Below are positions 32,856-42,980 of a stretch of 64,000 nt of DNA, piece by piece. This stretch comes from Streptomyces cynarae (GTDB taxonomy: Bacteria > Actinomycetota > Actinomycetes > Streptomycetales > Streptomycetaceae): contig NZ_CP106793.1 in NCBI RefSeq assembly GCF_025642135.1, positions 4,034,001-4,098,000 of the forward strand, written 5' to 3'. The notes below the pieces were generated by a model. It had not been told where the DNA came from, did no database searches, and saw nothing but the letters and a program-made list of their open reading frames with translations. The position numbers and the translations under genes are program-made. The first letter of the stretch is position 1. Each line of letters opens with the position of its first letter.

Positions 32856-34898
32856 ATGACCAGGACTGATCAGTACGAGGACCACGCGGACGAGTACGCG
32901 GACCGCGAGGAGAACGACACCCCCACGATCCCCGCCCGCACCGCCTTCCGGCGCTTCTGGCCGATGACCAGGGGGCTGCGGGGCCGGCTGGCGATCGTCT
33001 GGGGGTGCACGGTGCTCGCCGCGCTCGCCGAGACCGCCGCCATCCTGCTGTTCAGCGAACTCACCGACCACGCGCTGCAGAAGGGCTCGCTGAGCGCGTT
33101 CTGGGCGCCGGCCGCCGAGTGGCTCGTGGTCGCCGTGCTCGGCGCGGCCATCGGGTACGCGGGCAACTCCCTGGCCACCTGGATCACCGAGCGTTTCGTG
33201 ATGCGGCTGCGCGAGCACGTCTTCGACCACGTCCAGCAGTTGCCGCCGCACTTCTTCCAACGCCACCGGCAGGGCGACCTGCTGTCCCGGCTGACCGGCG
33301 ACGTCGAGGCGATCGAGACGATGGTGGTGTCCGGGCTGGTCGGAGCCGCCTCGGCCGCTTTCAGCGCCGTCTTCTACGCGGCCGCCGCGTTCTGGCTGCG
33401 CTGGGACCTCGCGGCGGCGACCTTCGTACTGGCGCCGCTGTTCTGGCTGGCCGCCCGGCGCTTCTCGGGAAGCATCAAGACGGTCTCGCGCGAGGGCCGG
33501 GTCGCGGACGGCGCGATCACCTCCGTGGTGGAGGAGTCGCTGGGCAACATCGTGCTCACCCAGGCGTACGACCGCCGCGCCGCCGAGCGGCGGCGGCTCG
33601 GGCAGGAGGCGAACGCCTGGTTCCGGGCGTCGGTGCGCTCGGCCCGACTGAGCGAGTTGTACGAGCAACTCGTGCAGGTCATCGAGACCGTGTGCGTGCT
33701 CACGGTGATCGGGCTCGGCGCCTGGGAGATCTCCGCGGGGCGGATGACGCTCGGCCAGTTGCTCGCGTTCGCGGCCTTCCTCGGCTACCTCTACCCGCCG
33801 GTGCGGGGCCTCGCGCAGCTCGGGCTCACGGTGACGGCCGCGACGGCCGGGGCCGAACGGCTGATCGAGATCCTGGACGTACGGCTGGCGGTGAGCGATC
33901 CGGCGCGTTCGGACCGGGCGCCGGCGGGGCGGCCCGACGGGTCGGTGGAGGTGCGGGACGTGTACTTCCGCTACCCGGGGGCGGACCGGATGGCGTTGGA
34001 GGGACTGTCGTTCTCCGTGCGCCCCGGCGAGTTGGTGATCATCACCGGACCGAGCGGCGCCGGTAAGTCCACGGTCTCCAAGATGCTGCTGCGCTTCTAC
34101 GACCCCGACTCCGGCGCGGTGTTCCTCGACGGAACCCCGATCGGCGACTTCCCGCTGGCACGGCTGCGCGAGTACGTCACGCTGCTGCCGCAGGAGACCC
34201 TCGTCCTGCACGACACGGTCCGCGCGAACATCGCCTGCGGCCGGCCCGGCGCCGGCGAGCAGGCGATCATCGAGGCGGCACGGGCGGCGGACGCGCACGA
34301 CTTCATCATGCGGCTCCCCGAGGGGTACGGGACCAAGGTCGACCCCAACTCCGCCCGGCTGTCCGGCGGTCAGCTGCAACGGCTCGCGATCGCGCGCGCC
34401 ATCCTGCGCGACGCGCCCGTCCTCGTGCTGGACGAACCGACGACGGGCCTGGACGCGATGGCGGCACGCCGGGTCGTCAAACCGCTGCGGCGCCTGATGA
34501 CCGGCCGTACGACGATCATGATCACGCACGATCTGAACCTGGCGCCCGACGCCGATCGCATCCTCGTCGTCGACCAGGGACGCATCGTCGAGACGGGCCG
34601 CCACGAGGTGCTGCTGGCGTGGGGCGGAGCGTACTCCCGGCTGCACCGCTCGCAGAACAACGTGAACATGGACACGGCGGAGCTGCGGCTGCCGCTGTTC
34701 CCTGAACCGGCGGAGGTGCCCGCAGCGGTTCCGGCGGAGTACGCGGCCGGGGCCCCGGCGGGGCAGCAGGTCGGCCGGCCGGCACCCGACCCGTACGTGC
34801 CGTACGGGTTCCCCGGGAAATCCCCCGGGGCCGTGCCCCACCAACTCCCGGACGGCCGCCCGCTCTTCCGTGACGAGCGGCCCCGGCACGGAGGCTGA
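32856..34898 (+). CDS. ABC exporter, fused membrane and ATPase domains
   Basis: A 680-residue half-transporter likely working as a dimer in the cytoplasmic membrane. An acidic N-terminal tail (about 1-35) precedes a six-helix ABC membrane domain (about 40-330, with coupling segment LPPHFFQRHRQGDLLSRLTG) and an ATPase domain (about 365-605). The ATPase has Walker A GPSGAGKST, signature LSGGQLQRLA, Walker B VLVLDEPTTGLD and switch His in ITHDLNL. The C-terminal 75 residues are Pro/Ala-rich. Type IV exporters of this shape move lipids, drugs or peptides. The start ATG at 32856 has no clear RBS; a GTG at 32838 is an alternative. It follows the small cationic peptide gene. Confidence 0.9.
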   Translation: MTRTDQYEDHADEYADREENDTPTIPARTAFRRFWPMTRGLRGRLAIVWGCTVLAALAETAAILLFSELTDHALQKGSLSAFWAPAAEWLVVAVLGAAIGYAGNSLATWITERFVMRLREHVFDHVQQLPPHFFQRHRQGDLLSRLTGDVEAIETMVVSGLVGAASAAFSAVFYAAAAFWLRWDLAAATFVLAPLFWLAARRFSGSIKTVSREGRVADGAITSVVEESLGNIVLTQAYDRRAAERRRLGQEANAWFRASVRSARLSELYEQLVQVIETVCVLTVIGLGAWEISAGRMTLGQLLAFAAFLGYLYPPVRGLAQLGLTVTAATAGAERLIEILDVRLAVSDPARSDRAPAGRPDGSVEVRDVYFRYPGADRMALEGLSFSVRPGELVIITGPSGAGKSTVSKMLLRFYDPDSGAVFLDGTPIGDFPLARLREYVTLLPQETLVLHDTVRANIACGRPGAGEQAIIEAARAADAHDFIMRLPEGYGTKVDPNSARLSGGQLQRLAIARAILRDAPVLVLDEPTTGLDAMAARRVVKPLRRLMTGRTTIMITHDLNLAPDADRILVVDQGRIVETGRHEVLLAWGGAYSRLHRSQNNVNMDTAELRLPLFPEPAEVPAAVPAEYAAGAPAGQQVGRPAPDPYVPYGFPGKSPGAVPHQLPDGRPLFRDERPRHGG

Positions 34899-35018
34899 CA
34901 CCGTTCGGCGGCCGGGGGTACAGGCCCATAACCGCTTCACACACATGACGAAGTCCACTACCCTGGACTTCCAGGTACACCAAGCTGCACGATCTCCGCA
35001 CAGCACCTGGAAGGCCCC

Positions 35019-35975
35019 GTGAACACGCCCAGCACCGCAGCCTCCGCCGCCTCTCCGGCGGCGCCCCCCGCCTCGACCGCTCCGGTGGCGCCCGGCGGTC
35101 CTCGGCTGCGGGGTTCCCTCGGGCCCGTCGGCCTGGTGCTCGCCGGAGGCGTCTCGGTCCAGTTCGGCGGCGCGCTCGCGGTGAGCCTCATGCCGCGAGC
35201 CGGTGCACTGGGGGTCGTCACCCTGCGACTGGTGGTGGCAGCGATCGTCCTGCTCCTGGTGTGCCGGCCCCGGCTGCGCGGGCACTCGCGCGCCGACTGG
35301 GGCACGGTCGTCGTCTTCGGCGTCACCATGGCCGCGATGAACGGCCTCTTCTATCAGGCCGTCGCCCGCATCCCGCTGGGCCCCGCCGTCACGTTGGAGG
35401 TCCTCGGCCCGCTGGCCCTCTCGGTGCTGGCCTCCCGCCGCGCGGTGAACGTGGTCTGGGCGGCCCTCGCCCTGGCCGGCGTGTTCCTGCTGGGTGGCGG
35501 AGGCTTCGGCGACCTGGACCCGGCGGGTGTCGCCTTCGCCCTGTCGGCGGGCGCGATGTGGGCGGCGTACATCGTCTTCAGCGCCCGTACCGGACGGCGC
35601 TTCCCGCAGGCCGACGGCCTGGCGCTCGCGATGGCGGTCGCGGCGGTGCTGTTCGTGCCGCTGGGGATCGCCGAGTCCGGCACGAGGCTGCTCGTACCGG
35701 TGACGATCGGACTCGGCGCGGCCGTGGCGATGCTCTCCTCGGTCCTGCCCTACACCCTGGAGCTCCTCGCCCTGCGCCGCCTGCCCGCCTCCACCTTCGC
35801 GATCCTGATGAGCCTGGAGCCGGCCCTCGCGGCGACGGCGGGCTTCCTGATCCTCGGCCAGTCCCTGACCGCGACCCAGGCGGTGGCGATCACGTTGGTC
35901 ATCGCGGCGAGCATGGGGGCGGTGCGGACGCAGGTCGGGCGGGGCAGGGTGAGGACGGCGGAGCCGGAGGCATAG
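35019..35975 (+). CDS. EamA/RhtA-type DMT transporter
   Basis: A 318-residue inner-membrane exporter of the drug/metabolite transporter superfamily, with ten predicted helices in two EamA repeats (about 33-165 and 170-300) and a Pro/Ala-rich N-tail. [20 protein letters not shown] and [20 protein letters not shown] resemble RhtA-like amino acid/metabolite exporters. The GTG at 35019 follows GGAAGG at 9 nt. Upstream, an imperfect palindrome TACCCTGGACTTCCAGGTA at about 34959-34977 may bind a regulator, though none is encoded beside it. Confidence 0.88.
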   Translation: MNTPSTAASAASPAAPPASTAPVAPGGPRLRGSLGPVGLVLAGGVSVQFGGALAVSLMPRAGALGVVTLRLVVAAIVLLLVCRPRLRGHSRADWGTVVVFGVTMAAMNGLFYQAVARIPLGPAVTLEVLGPLALSVLASRRAVNVVWAALALAGVFLLGGGGFGDLDPAGVAFALSAGAMWAAYIVFSARTGRRFPQADGLALAMAVAAVLFVPLGIAESGTRLLVPVTIGLGAAVAMLSSVLPYTLELLALRRLPASTFAILMSLEPALAATAGFLILGQSLTATQAVAITLVIAASMGAVRTQVGRGRVRTAEPEA

Positions 35976-36147
35976 GCCCCGGGGCGGCTGTCGGCGAGGA
36001 CGGCTTCGCGCCCGGCCTCCGGCGTCGGGACGGACGGGCGAGCCGCCGCCCCATCGCGGAGTGCGGCGGGTTGCGCGGCGGCGGTGCGACACATTTCCCG
36101 AAGGTGTCGCAGTTCAGCCGGTACACCCCCTCCGTGGACACGTCCGC
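35976..36147. other. Gene-free stretch before the CPT remnant
   Basis: Nothing recognisable apart from an imperfect hairpin, GCGACACATTTCCCGAAGGTGTCGC at about 36087-36111 given here as two arms GCGACAC and GTGTCGC, which might be a terminator or an operator. Confidence 0.3.
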
Positions 36148-36252
36148 GCGCACATCGGGCCGGCGTTCCGCGAGCTGGAAGCAGCATGGAGGGAAGGGGG
36201 CGCCGCCATGGCCCGTGCGGCTGCCCGGGTCGTCGTCGATGACGTCTTCCTC
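36148..36252 (+). pseudogene. Remnant of a chloramphenicol 3-O phosphotransferase-like gene
   Basis: In frame 1, [33 protein letters not shown] aligns with the middle of the S. venezuelae chloramphenicol phosphotransferase as I remember it (IGPEFRALEGAWAEGVVAM, then ARAGARIIIDDVFLGG). The P-loop-bearing N-terminus and the C-terminal half are missing, and the frame is closed soon after by unrelated sequence. It is a decayed fragment of about 35 codons wedged between the EamA gene and the phosphoesterase gene. Resistance function is not expected. Confidence 0.6.
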
Positions 36253-36280
36253 ACGCCCGACGGCCCTGCCCGCCTGGCCA

Positions 36281-37060
36281 TCACTCCCGCTCCGGCGCCG
36301 CTCCCCGCGCCTCCATCCGTCCGAACACCTCCAGCACCTCCGCGTCGCCCGCCCGTGCGTTGAGGAAGTAGTCCGCCCACTCGGCGATGTCCTCGTACGC
36401 CGACTCCCGGGTCAGGCGGGCGATGGCGGACGGAATGTCGAAGAGCGTTCTGCGCAGGTCCACGCCGGGACCGAGCAGGCACCAGTGGGCGCCGGGGCGG
36501 CCGTAGGGCATGCCGACGCTGCCGGGGTTGACCACCTGGCGGCCGTGGGCGAGCCGGACGTACGGCATGTGGGTGTGGCCGCACACCACCGTGCCGATCG
36601 TGTCCGGCAGCTTCTCCCACACCTGAGCCCAGCGGGTGAGGGGCGAGTCGACGAGGACGACCTCCTCGTCGTTCCTCGGTGTCGCATGACAGAACAGGAC
36701 CTCGCCGAGGCCGCGCACCGGGAGTGTCACCGTCAGCGGCAGTCCGGCGAGGAAGTCGACCTGCTTCTCGCGGAGCCGGGAGGCCGCGTAGGGGCCGATG
36801 GGGTCGGGGATCTCCGTCCGCTGTCCGCGGCGGTATTCGACGAGTTCCCGGTCCGCGTTCCCCGCGACCCAGACCACCCGCCCGCCCTCGCGCGCCAGCA
36901 GGTCCAGGACCTCGGCCGGCTGCGGGCCCGCCGTGATGTCGCCCGTCACCACGACGCGGTCGGCGGCGGCGACCTCCGGCTCCGCGAGTACCGCTTCCAG
37001 GGCGGGCAGTACGCCGTGGATGTCGGAGAGGACCGCCACCCGGTCCAGTACGTCGCTCAC
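36281..37060 (-). CDS. Metallophosphoesterase (YfcE-like)
   Basis: A 259-residue calcineurin-type phosphoesterase with the dimetal motifs in order: [49 protein letters not shown] and [10 protein letters not shown]. This set resembles YfcE-type phosphodiesterases; the natural substrate is unknown. A GTG start at 37060 overlaps the stop of the large dehydrogenase gene (GTGA), so the two are co-translated. The C-terminal tail ends in a Glu/Arg-rich stretch. Confidence 0.92.
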   Translation of the reverse strand: MSDVLDRVAVLSDIHGVLPALEAVLAEPEVAAADRVVVTGDITAGPQPAEVLDLLAREGGRVVWVAGNADRELVEYRRGQRTEIPDPIGPYAASRLREKQVDFLAGLPLTVTLPVRGLGEVLFCHATPRNDEEVVLVDSPLTRWAQVWEKLPDTIGTVVCGHTHMPYVRLAHGRQVVNPGSVGMPYGRPGAHWCLLGPGVDLRRTLFDIPSAIARLTRESAYEDIAEWADYFLNARAGDAEVLEVFGRMEARGAAPERE

Positions 37061-39966
37061 TTACTCGTCCCCCTCCTTGTCGATGACCTCTCCAGCCCTT
37101 CCGCCAGCACCTCCGCCAGATGCCGTGCCCTGACGCCCGCCAGCTGCTGGAGCTGGGTGCGGCAGGAGTAGCCGTCCGCCAGGATCACCGCGTCCTCGGG
37201 TGCCGAGCGCACCGACGGGAGCAGTTGTTCCTCCGCGCAGGCCGTCGACACCTCGTAGTGGCCCTTCTCGAAGCCGAAGTTGCCCGCGAGGCCGCAGCAG
37301 CCGCCGGTGAGTTCGCCGGTCAGGCCCGCCGCCGTGCGCAACCGGCGGTCGGCCGTGTCGCCCAGGACCGCGTGCTGGTGGCAGTGGGTCTGGCCGGCCA
37401 CCGGGCGGTCGAGGCGGGGCGGTGTCCAGTCGGGGGCGTACCTCTCCAGAGCCTCCGCGAACGTCACCACCGCCGCCGCGAGACGCTGCGCGCGTGGGTC
37501 GTCGTGCAGCAGCTCGGGGAGGTCCGTGCGCAGAGCGGCGGCGCAGCTCGGTTCGAGGACGACCACCGGGGCGCCGGCCGCCAGCACCGGTTCCATCAGG
37601 CCGAGGGTGCGGCGCATGACGGTGCGGGCGCGGTCCAGTTGGCCGGTGGAGACGTAGGTCAGGCCGCAGCAGACCCTGCGCCGGCGGCCCGGGGGCAGGG
37701 CCACCCTGAGGCCCGCCGCCTCCAGCACCCGTACCGCCGCGCGGCCCACCGACGGCGACAGGTGTTCCGTGAAGGTGTCCGGCCAGAGGGCGACCAGCGG
37801 GCCCGCCGTCCGGGGGCGTCCGCCGGTCGTCCGCCTCCACCAACGGCTGAAGGTCTCCTGCGCCAGTCGGGGGAGGCGGCGCTCCGGTGCGATCCCGCCC
37901 AGACGCTTCGCGAGCGACGCAAACGGGTCCACCGACGCGAGGGCGTTGACCAGCGGCGCCGCGCGGGTGCGGGCCACCGACCGGAGCCACAGCGGCAGCC
38001 ACCCCATCGCGTAGTGCGCGGCCGGGCGGCGGCGGTCCGCGTAGTGGTGGTGCAGGAACTCCGCCTTGTAGGTCGCCATGTCGACGCCGACCGGGCAGTC
38101 CGTACGACAGCCCTTGCAGGACAGGCACAGGTCGAGGGCGTCCCTGACCTCCGTCGAGCGCCAGCCGTCCGTCACCACCTCGCCCGCCAGCATCTCGTGC
38201 AGCAGCCGGGCGCGGCCCCGCGTGGAGTGCTCCTCCAAGCCCGTCGCCCGGAACGACGGGCACATCACCGAAGAGCCGGACACCGTCGTCGTACGGCACT
38301 TGGCGACGCCCACGCACCGGCGGACCGCCGCCGAGAAGTCGCCGCCGTCCGACGGATAGCCGAAGGCGACCTCGACCCGCTCACGGGGCAGCACCGCGAA
38401 CCTCAGGTTCTCGTCCAGGCGGGCCGGGCGGACCAGCATGCCCGGGTTGAGCAGGCCGTCCGGGTCCCACAGGTCCTTGGCGCGGGTGAACAGTGCGACC
38501 AGATCGGGGCCGTACATCTTCGGCAGCAGCTCCGCGCGCGCCTGCCCGTCACCATGCTCCCCCGACAGCGAGCCGCCATGGGCGACGACCAGGTCCGCGA
38601 GGTCCTCTGAGAAGCGGCGGAAGCGGGCGACGCCCTCCTCGGTCAGCAGGTCGAAGTCGATCCGGACGTGGATGCAGCCGTCCCCGAAGTGGCCGTACGG
38701 AGTGCCGCGCAGGCCGTGGTCCCTCAGCAGGCGCCTGAAGTCGCGGAGATAGTCGCCGAGTCGGGCCGGGGGTACCGCGCAGTCCTCCCAGCCGGGCCAG
38801 GCCTCTCCCCCACTCTCGGCTCCGCTCGAGCGGGAGGGGCCCCCTCCGTCGGGCATGCGGGTCGCCGTACCGGCGGCGTCCTCCCGCAGCCGCCACAGCG
38901 CGCGCTGTCCGGCGGGGTCGGTGACCACCGTGGCGTCCGTGACGTCCGCCGCCCGGACGATGGCCTCCGCACGCGCGCGTGCCTCCGCCTCATCCCCGCC
39001 GCCCGCCTCCACGAACAGCCAGGCGCCGCCGCGCGGCAGCCCCGCCGACGGTGGTACGAGATCGGCGGCCATGCCCTCCACCGTCAGCGGGCCGAGCGGC
39101 AGCAGCCCGGCCGCCGCCTGGGCCGCCGCCGTCTCGTCCGCGTACCCCAGCACGGCGAGCGCACGCGCGCGGGGTGCCTCGACGAGGCGCACGACCGCCT
39201 CCGTCAGGACGCCCAGCGTGCCCTCGGAGCCGCAGAAGGAGCGGGCCACATCCGAGCCCTTCTCCGGCAGCAGCGCGTCCAGGGCGTAACCGGAGATACG
39301 GCGCGGGAGGGACGGGAAGCCCGTGCGCAGGAGCGCCAACTCACCCTCGAGCAGCGTCCGCAGCCCCTCGGGGGCGCCCTTCCAGCCCGGCCCGAGGGTC
39401 AGCGGCTCGCCCCGCGCGGTGAGCACCGACAGCTCCCGTACGTTGTCCGCCGTCGTCCCCCAGGCCACCGAGTGCGAGCCGCACGCGTTGTTCCCGATCA
39501 TTCCGCCCAGCGTGCAGCGGGCGTGGGTGGAGGGGTCCGGGCCGAAACGCAGGCCGTGCGGGGAGGCGGCCTCCTGGAGGCGGTCGAGGACCAGGCCCGG
39601 CTGCACCACCGCCGTGTGCGCCTCGGGGTCCAGGGACACGATCCGGTTCATGTGGCGGGTGAAGTCGAGCACCACCCCGGTGCCCGTCGCCTGCCCGCCG
39701 ATCGACGTGCCGCCGCCGCGGGCGACGACCGGCACGCCGTGCGCCCGGCACACCGCCAGCGCCGCCGCCACGTCGTCCGCGTCCCGGGGCGCCACCACGC
39801 CGAGCGGGACGCGCCGGTAGTTCGACGCATCCATGGTGTGCAGCGCCCGCACGGTCGTGTCGAACTCGACCGCACCGCGCACCGCCGCGCGCAGCTCCCG
39901 ACTCAGCGCACCGACGTCGGCGACGGCACCCGCCGCCTGCTGCCCTCGCACCACAGGATCCGTCAT
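37057..39966 (-). CDS. FAD-linked oxidase/Fe-S oxidoreductase fusion (YdiJ-like D-2-hydroxyacid dehydrogenase)
   Basis: A 969-residue fusion of a GlcD-type flavoprotein with a GlcF-type Fe-S/CCG protein. The FAD-binding domain (about 45-230) has VARGGGTSIGGQATG and GMIGNNACGSHS; the oxidase domain includes HFGDGCIHVRIDFDL and SGEHGDGQAR. A 4Fe-4S motif CLSCKGCRTDCP lies near residue 625, and CCG modules read VCCGLTYVSTGQ and GGCCGLAGNFGFE. In E. coli, YdiJ oxidises D-2-hydroxyglutarate, so D-2-hydroxyacid oxidation is likely. A short palindromic element (38805-38847) is inserted in frame near residue 380, giving GGGPSRSSGAESGGE. The ATG at 39966 is a choice among several in-frame starts. Confidence 0.9.
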   Translation of the reverse strand: MTDPVVRGQQAAGAVADVGALSRELRAAVRGAVEFDTTVRALHTMDASNYRRVPLGVVAPRDADDVAAALAVCRAHGVPVVARGGGTSIGGQATGTGVVLDFTRHMNRIVSLDPEAHTAVVQPGLVLDRLQEAASPHGLRFGPDPSTHARCTLGGMIGNNACGSHSVAWGTTADNVRELSVLTARGEPLTLGPGWKGAPEGLRTLLEGELALLRTGFPSLPRRISGYALDALLPEKGSDVARSFCGSEGTLGVLTEAVVRLVEAPRARALAVLGYADETAAAQAAAGLLPLGPLTVEGMAADLVPPSAGLPRGGAWLFVEAGGGDEAEARARAEAIVRAADVTDATVVTDPAGQRALWRLREDAAGTATRMPDGGGPSRSSGAESGGEAWPGWEDCAVPPARLGDYLRDFRRLLRDHGLRGTPYGHFGDGCIHVRIDFDLLTEEGVARFRRFSEDLADLVVAHGGSLSGEHGDGQARAELLPKMYGPDLVALFTRAKDLWDPDGLLNPGMLVRPARLDENLRFAVLPRERVEVAFGYPSDGGDFSAAVRRCVGVAKCRTTTVSGSSVMCPSFRATGLEEHSTRGRARLLHEMLAGEVVTDGWRSTEVRDALDLCLSCKGCRTDCPVGVDMATYKAEFLHHHYADRRRPAAHYAMGWLPLWLRSVARTRAAPLVNALASVDPFASLAKRLGGIAPERRLPRLAQETFSRWWRRTTGGRPRTAGPLVALWPDTFTEHLSPSVGRAAVRVLEAAGLRVALPPGRRRRVCCGLTYVSTGQLDRARTVMRRTLGLMEPVLAAGAPVVVLEPSCAAALRTDLPELLHDDPRAQRLAAAVVTFAEALERYAPDWTPPRLDRPVAGQTHCHQHAVLGDTADRRLRTAAGLTGELTGGCCGLAGNFGFEKGHYEVSTACAEEQLLPSVRSAPEDAVILADGYSCRTQLQQLAGVRARHLAEVLAEGLERSSTRRGTSK
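38805..38847. repeat. Short palindromic element, copy 3, in frame inside the dehydrogenase gene
   Basis: On the minus strand it reads GGAGGGGGCCCCTCCCGCTC, then GAGCGGAGCCGAGAG and TGGGGGAG. The core CTCGAGCGGAGCCGAGAG is identical to copy 1. It sits opposite in coding orientation to copies 1 and 2 and keeps the frame open with a different peptide, PSRSSGAESGGE. Confidence 0.7.
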
Positions 39967-40147
39967 GCCACCAGCATGCCTTCCGCCACTGACGGTGACC
40001 GTCCCGGGGCACACCGGAGCCGTCTCGCAGGACGGTGGGCGGCTGCGGTCGCCGGGTGGTGGCCACTGCGGCCGCCGAGCTGTCGCGCGGCAATCACACG
40101 CCCAATCACTCTTATAGTGACGCCACTTGAGGCCGAGGACACCATTC
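39967..40147. other. Intergenic region with divergent promoters
   Basis: No gene. An AT-rich block around 40089-40125, with CACTCTTATAGTGACG, contains a TATAGT box and probably was the promoter of the P450 gene now reduced to a remnant. Confidence 0.35.
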
Positions 40148-40428
40148 ATGACCGCCCCCGTACCGCCCGGCGGGTCGTCCCGGCGGGTGACGCGCTGATC
40201 GTGTCGTACGGGGCGATCGGGCGGGACGAGAAGGCGCACGGTCCGACCGCGGGCGTCTTCGACGTCACCCGGGAAACAAAGAACCGGCACATCTCCTTCG
40301 GGCACGGTCCGCACGTGTGCCCCGGGGCGGCGCTGTCCCGTCTTGAGGCGGGGGTGGCGCTTCCGGCGCTGTACGCCCGTTTCCCGGACCTGGCGGTGCC
40401 GACGAGCGAGCTGCGGCTCGGCGGCTGA
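40148..40428 (+). pseudogene. Cytochrome P450 remnant (start plus C-terminal end, middle deleted)
   Basis: An ATG at 40148 opens MTAPVPPGGSSRR, a typical P450 N-terminus, then stops at a TGA at 40196-40198. In the neighbouring frame, from about 40165 to the TGA at 40426, the product is the P450 C-terminus: VPAGDALIVSYGAIGRDE and the heme-binding loop ISFGHGPHVCPGAALSRLEA. The I-helix and ExxR region are absent. A deletion of about 1 kb has joined the two ends out of frame. It lies directly upstream of serC. Confidence 0.72.
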
Positions 40429-41805
<1,377 letters not shown>

Positions 41806-41832
41806 GACTCGGGCGACCTCATCGCGCACGAC

Positions 41833-41867
41833 GGAAGGGGCGTCCGGTGTCACCGGGCGCCCCTTCC
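41833..41867. terminator. serC terminator hairpin
   Basis: GGAAGGGGCGTCCGG at 41833-41847 pairs with CCGGGCGCCCCTTCC at 41853-41867 around a 5-nt loop (one T-G pair), followed by a CCTTCT tract. It sits between serC and the convergent propeller gene. Confidence 0.75.
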
Positions 41868-41876
41868 CGTCCTTCT

Positions 41877-42869
41877 CTAGCGCGGGGTGCGGCGCAGCAG
41901 GCGTTTGAGGACCAGGACGAGGGCCAGGCCGGCGGCGAGGACCAGGGCGCCCACCTTGTAGTCGGCGTTCAGCGGTGAACCGCTTCCGGCCCCGGTCTGC
42001 GTACTCCCCTTCCCCGAGGGCGACTTGGACGACCGGTGACCGGGCACCTTCTCGGGCTGCACCGGGCTGTCCGCGCCCTCGCTCCCGTACAGGAGCTCGG
42101 AGCCGTCGAGCGTGTACGTGACCGACTCGCCCTGCCGCTGCAGAGGGACGTCGAGGCGGGTCTGCTTCTTGATCCGCCCGCCGTTCCACGCGTACGCGAT
42201 GCCGCCGAAGTAGCCGCGCACGGCGAGCTGTTCGCCGTCGGGCGAGAAGGCGGCGTCGGTGGCCCACAGGTCGACGGCGGCGGTGGGGCGGAAGACGTTC
42301 GTCCCCGTGGCGGACAGCCTGGCCGGGCCCTCGTAGAGGTGGCCGCCGTCCTCCTTCTTGTCGATGATGTAGACGCGCCCGGTCTTCGGGTGGACCAGCA
42401 GGGACTCGGCGTCCCTGGGGCCGTCCGCGTACTTCACGACGTACTGGGTGGCGCGGATCGTCTGGTCCTTGAGCACCTTCGGCTCGGGCAGCTTGTAGAT
42501 CCACACGTACGGCCACTTGCCGCCGAAGTTGTCGCCGATGTCGCCGAGGTAGATCTCGTTGCCCGGGCCCATGGAGACGGCCTCCACGTCACGCGGGGTG
42601 CCGATGCCGCGGAGGGTGAGGGTGGCCACCGTCTTTCCGGTGCGGCCGTCCACCGCGTAGACGTACGGGCCGTCGTCGCTGTCGTTGTGCGTCCAGTAGA
42701 TCCCCGGGTGGAGACGGGAGGCGGCGAGCCCGCTCGACTCGGTGATCCGGGGATCCTTGATGGTGAAGCCCCCGTCGTCGGCGGACGCGGGCGCCGACGC
42801 GACGAGCGCGAGCACACCGGCGAGCAGGGCCCCGAAGAGGCCGGAGAGGAACGCGGACGATCGACGCAT
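41877..42869 (-). CDS. Secreted beta-propeller (WD40-like) protein with C-terminal membrane anchor
   Basis: A 330-residue exported protein. A signal peptide (SAFLSGLFGALLAGVLALVA, then APASA) precedes a propeller-like body with repeats such as IYWTHNDSDDGPYVYAVDGR and DVEAVSMGPGNEIYLGDIGD. A Ser/Gly linker, one hydrophobic helix (VGALVLAAGLALVLVLK) and a basic tail follow. It therefore faces outside and is tethered at both ends of processing. The family is found in actinobacteria without assigned function; the propeller resembles esterase-like or PQQ-like folds. The ATG at 42869 starts the signal peptide exactly. Confidence 0.82.
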   Translation of the reverse strand: MRRSSAFLSGLFGALLAGVLALVASAPASADDGGFTIKDPRITESSGLAASRLHPGIYWTHNDSDDGPYVYAVDGRTGKTVATLTLRGIGTPRDVEAVSMGPGNEIYLGDIGDNFGGKWPYVWIYKLPEPKVLKDQTIRATQYVVKYADGPRDAESLLVHPKTGRVYIIDKKEDGGHLYEGPARLSATGTNVFRPTAAVDLWATDAAFSPDGEQLAVRGYFGGIAYAWNGGRIKKQTRLDVPLQRQGESVTYTLDGSELLYGSEGADSPVQPEKVPGHRSSKSPSGKGSTQTGAGSGSPLNADYKVGALVLAAGLALVLVLKRLLRRTPR

Positions 42870-42980
42870 GGCCCCAGCGTGCCATCCCGTGATCGGCGGG
42901 CGTCGCGCGTGTCGATCCTCACACCCACCCCATCCCATACGTCCCACGCCGTTTCCCCGCTGATCGTCCATCATGAGCGG

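Noticed and set aside
32817..36092. 1091-codon minus-strand ORF opposite the ABC exporter and EamA genes
   Set aside because: Composition rich in Arg, Gln, His and Asp with no domain; both genes on the plus strand have clear motifs, so this is an antisense shadow.
36091..36120. Possible CRISPR or tRNA-like structures
   Set aside because: Only a single imperfect hairpin; no repeat-spacer array and no tRNA cloverleaf could be drawn here or elsewhere in the window.
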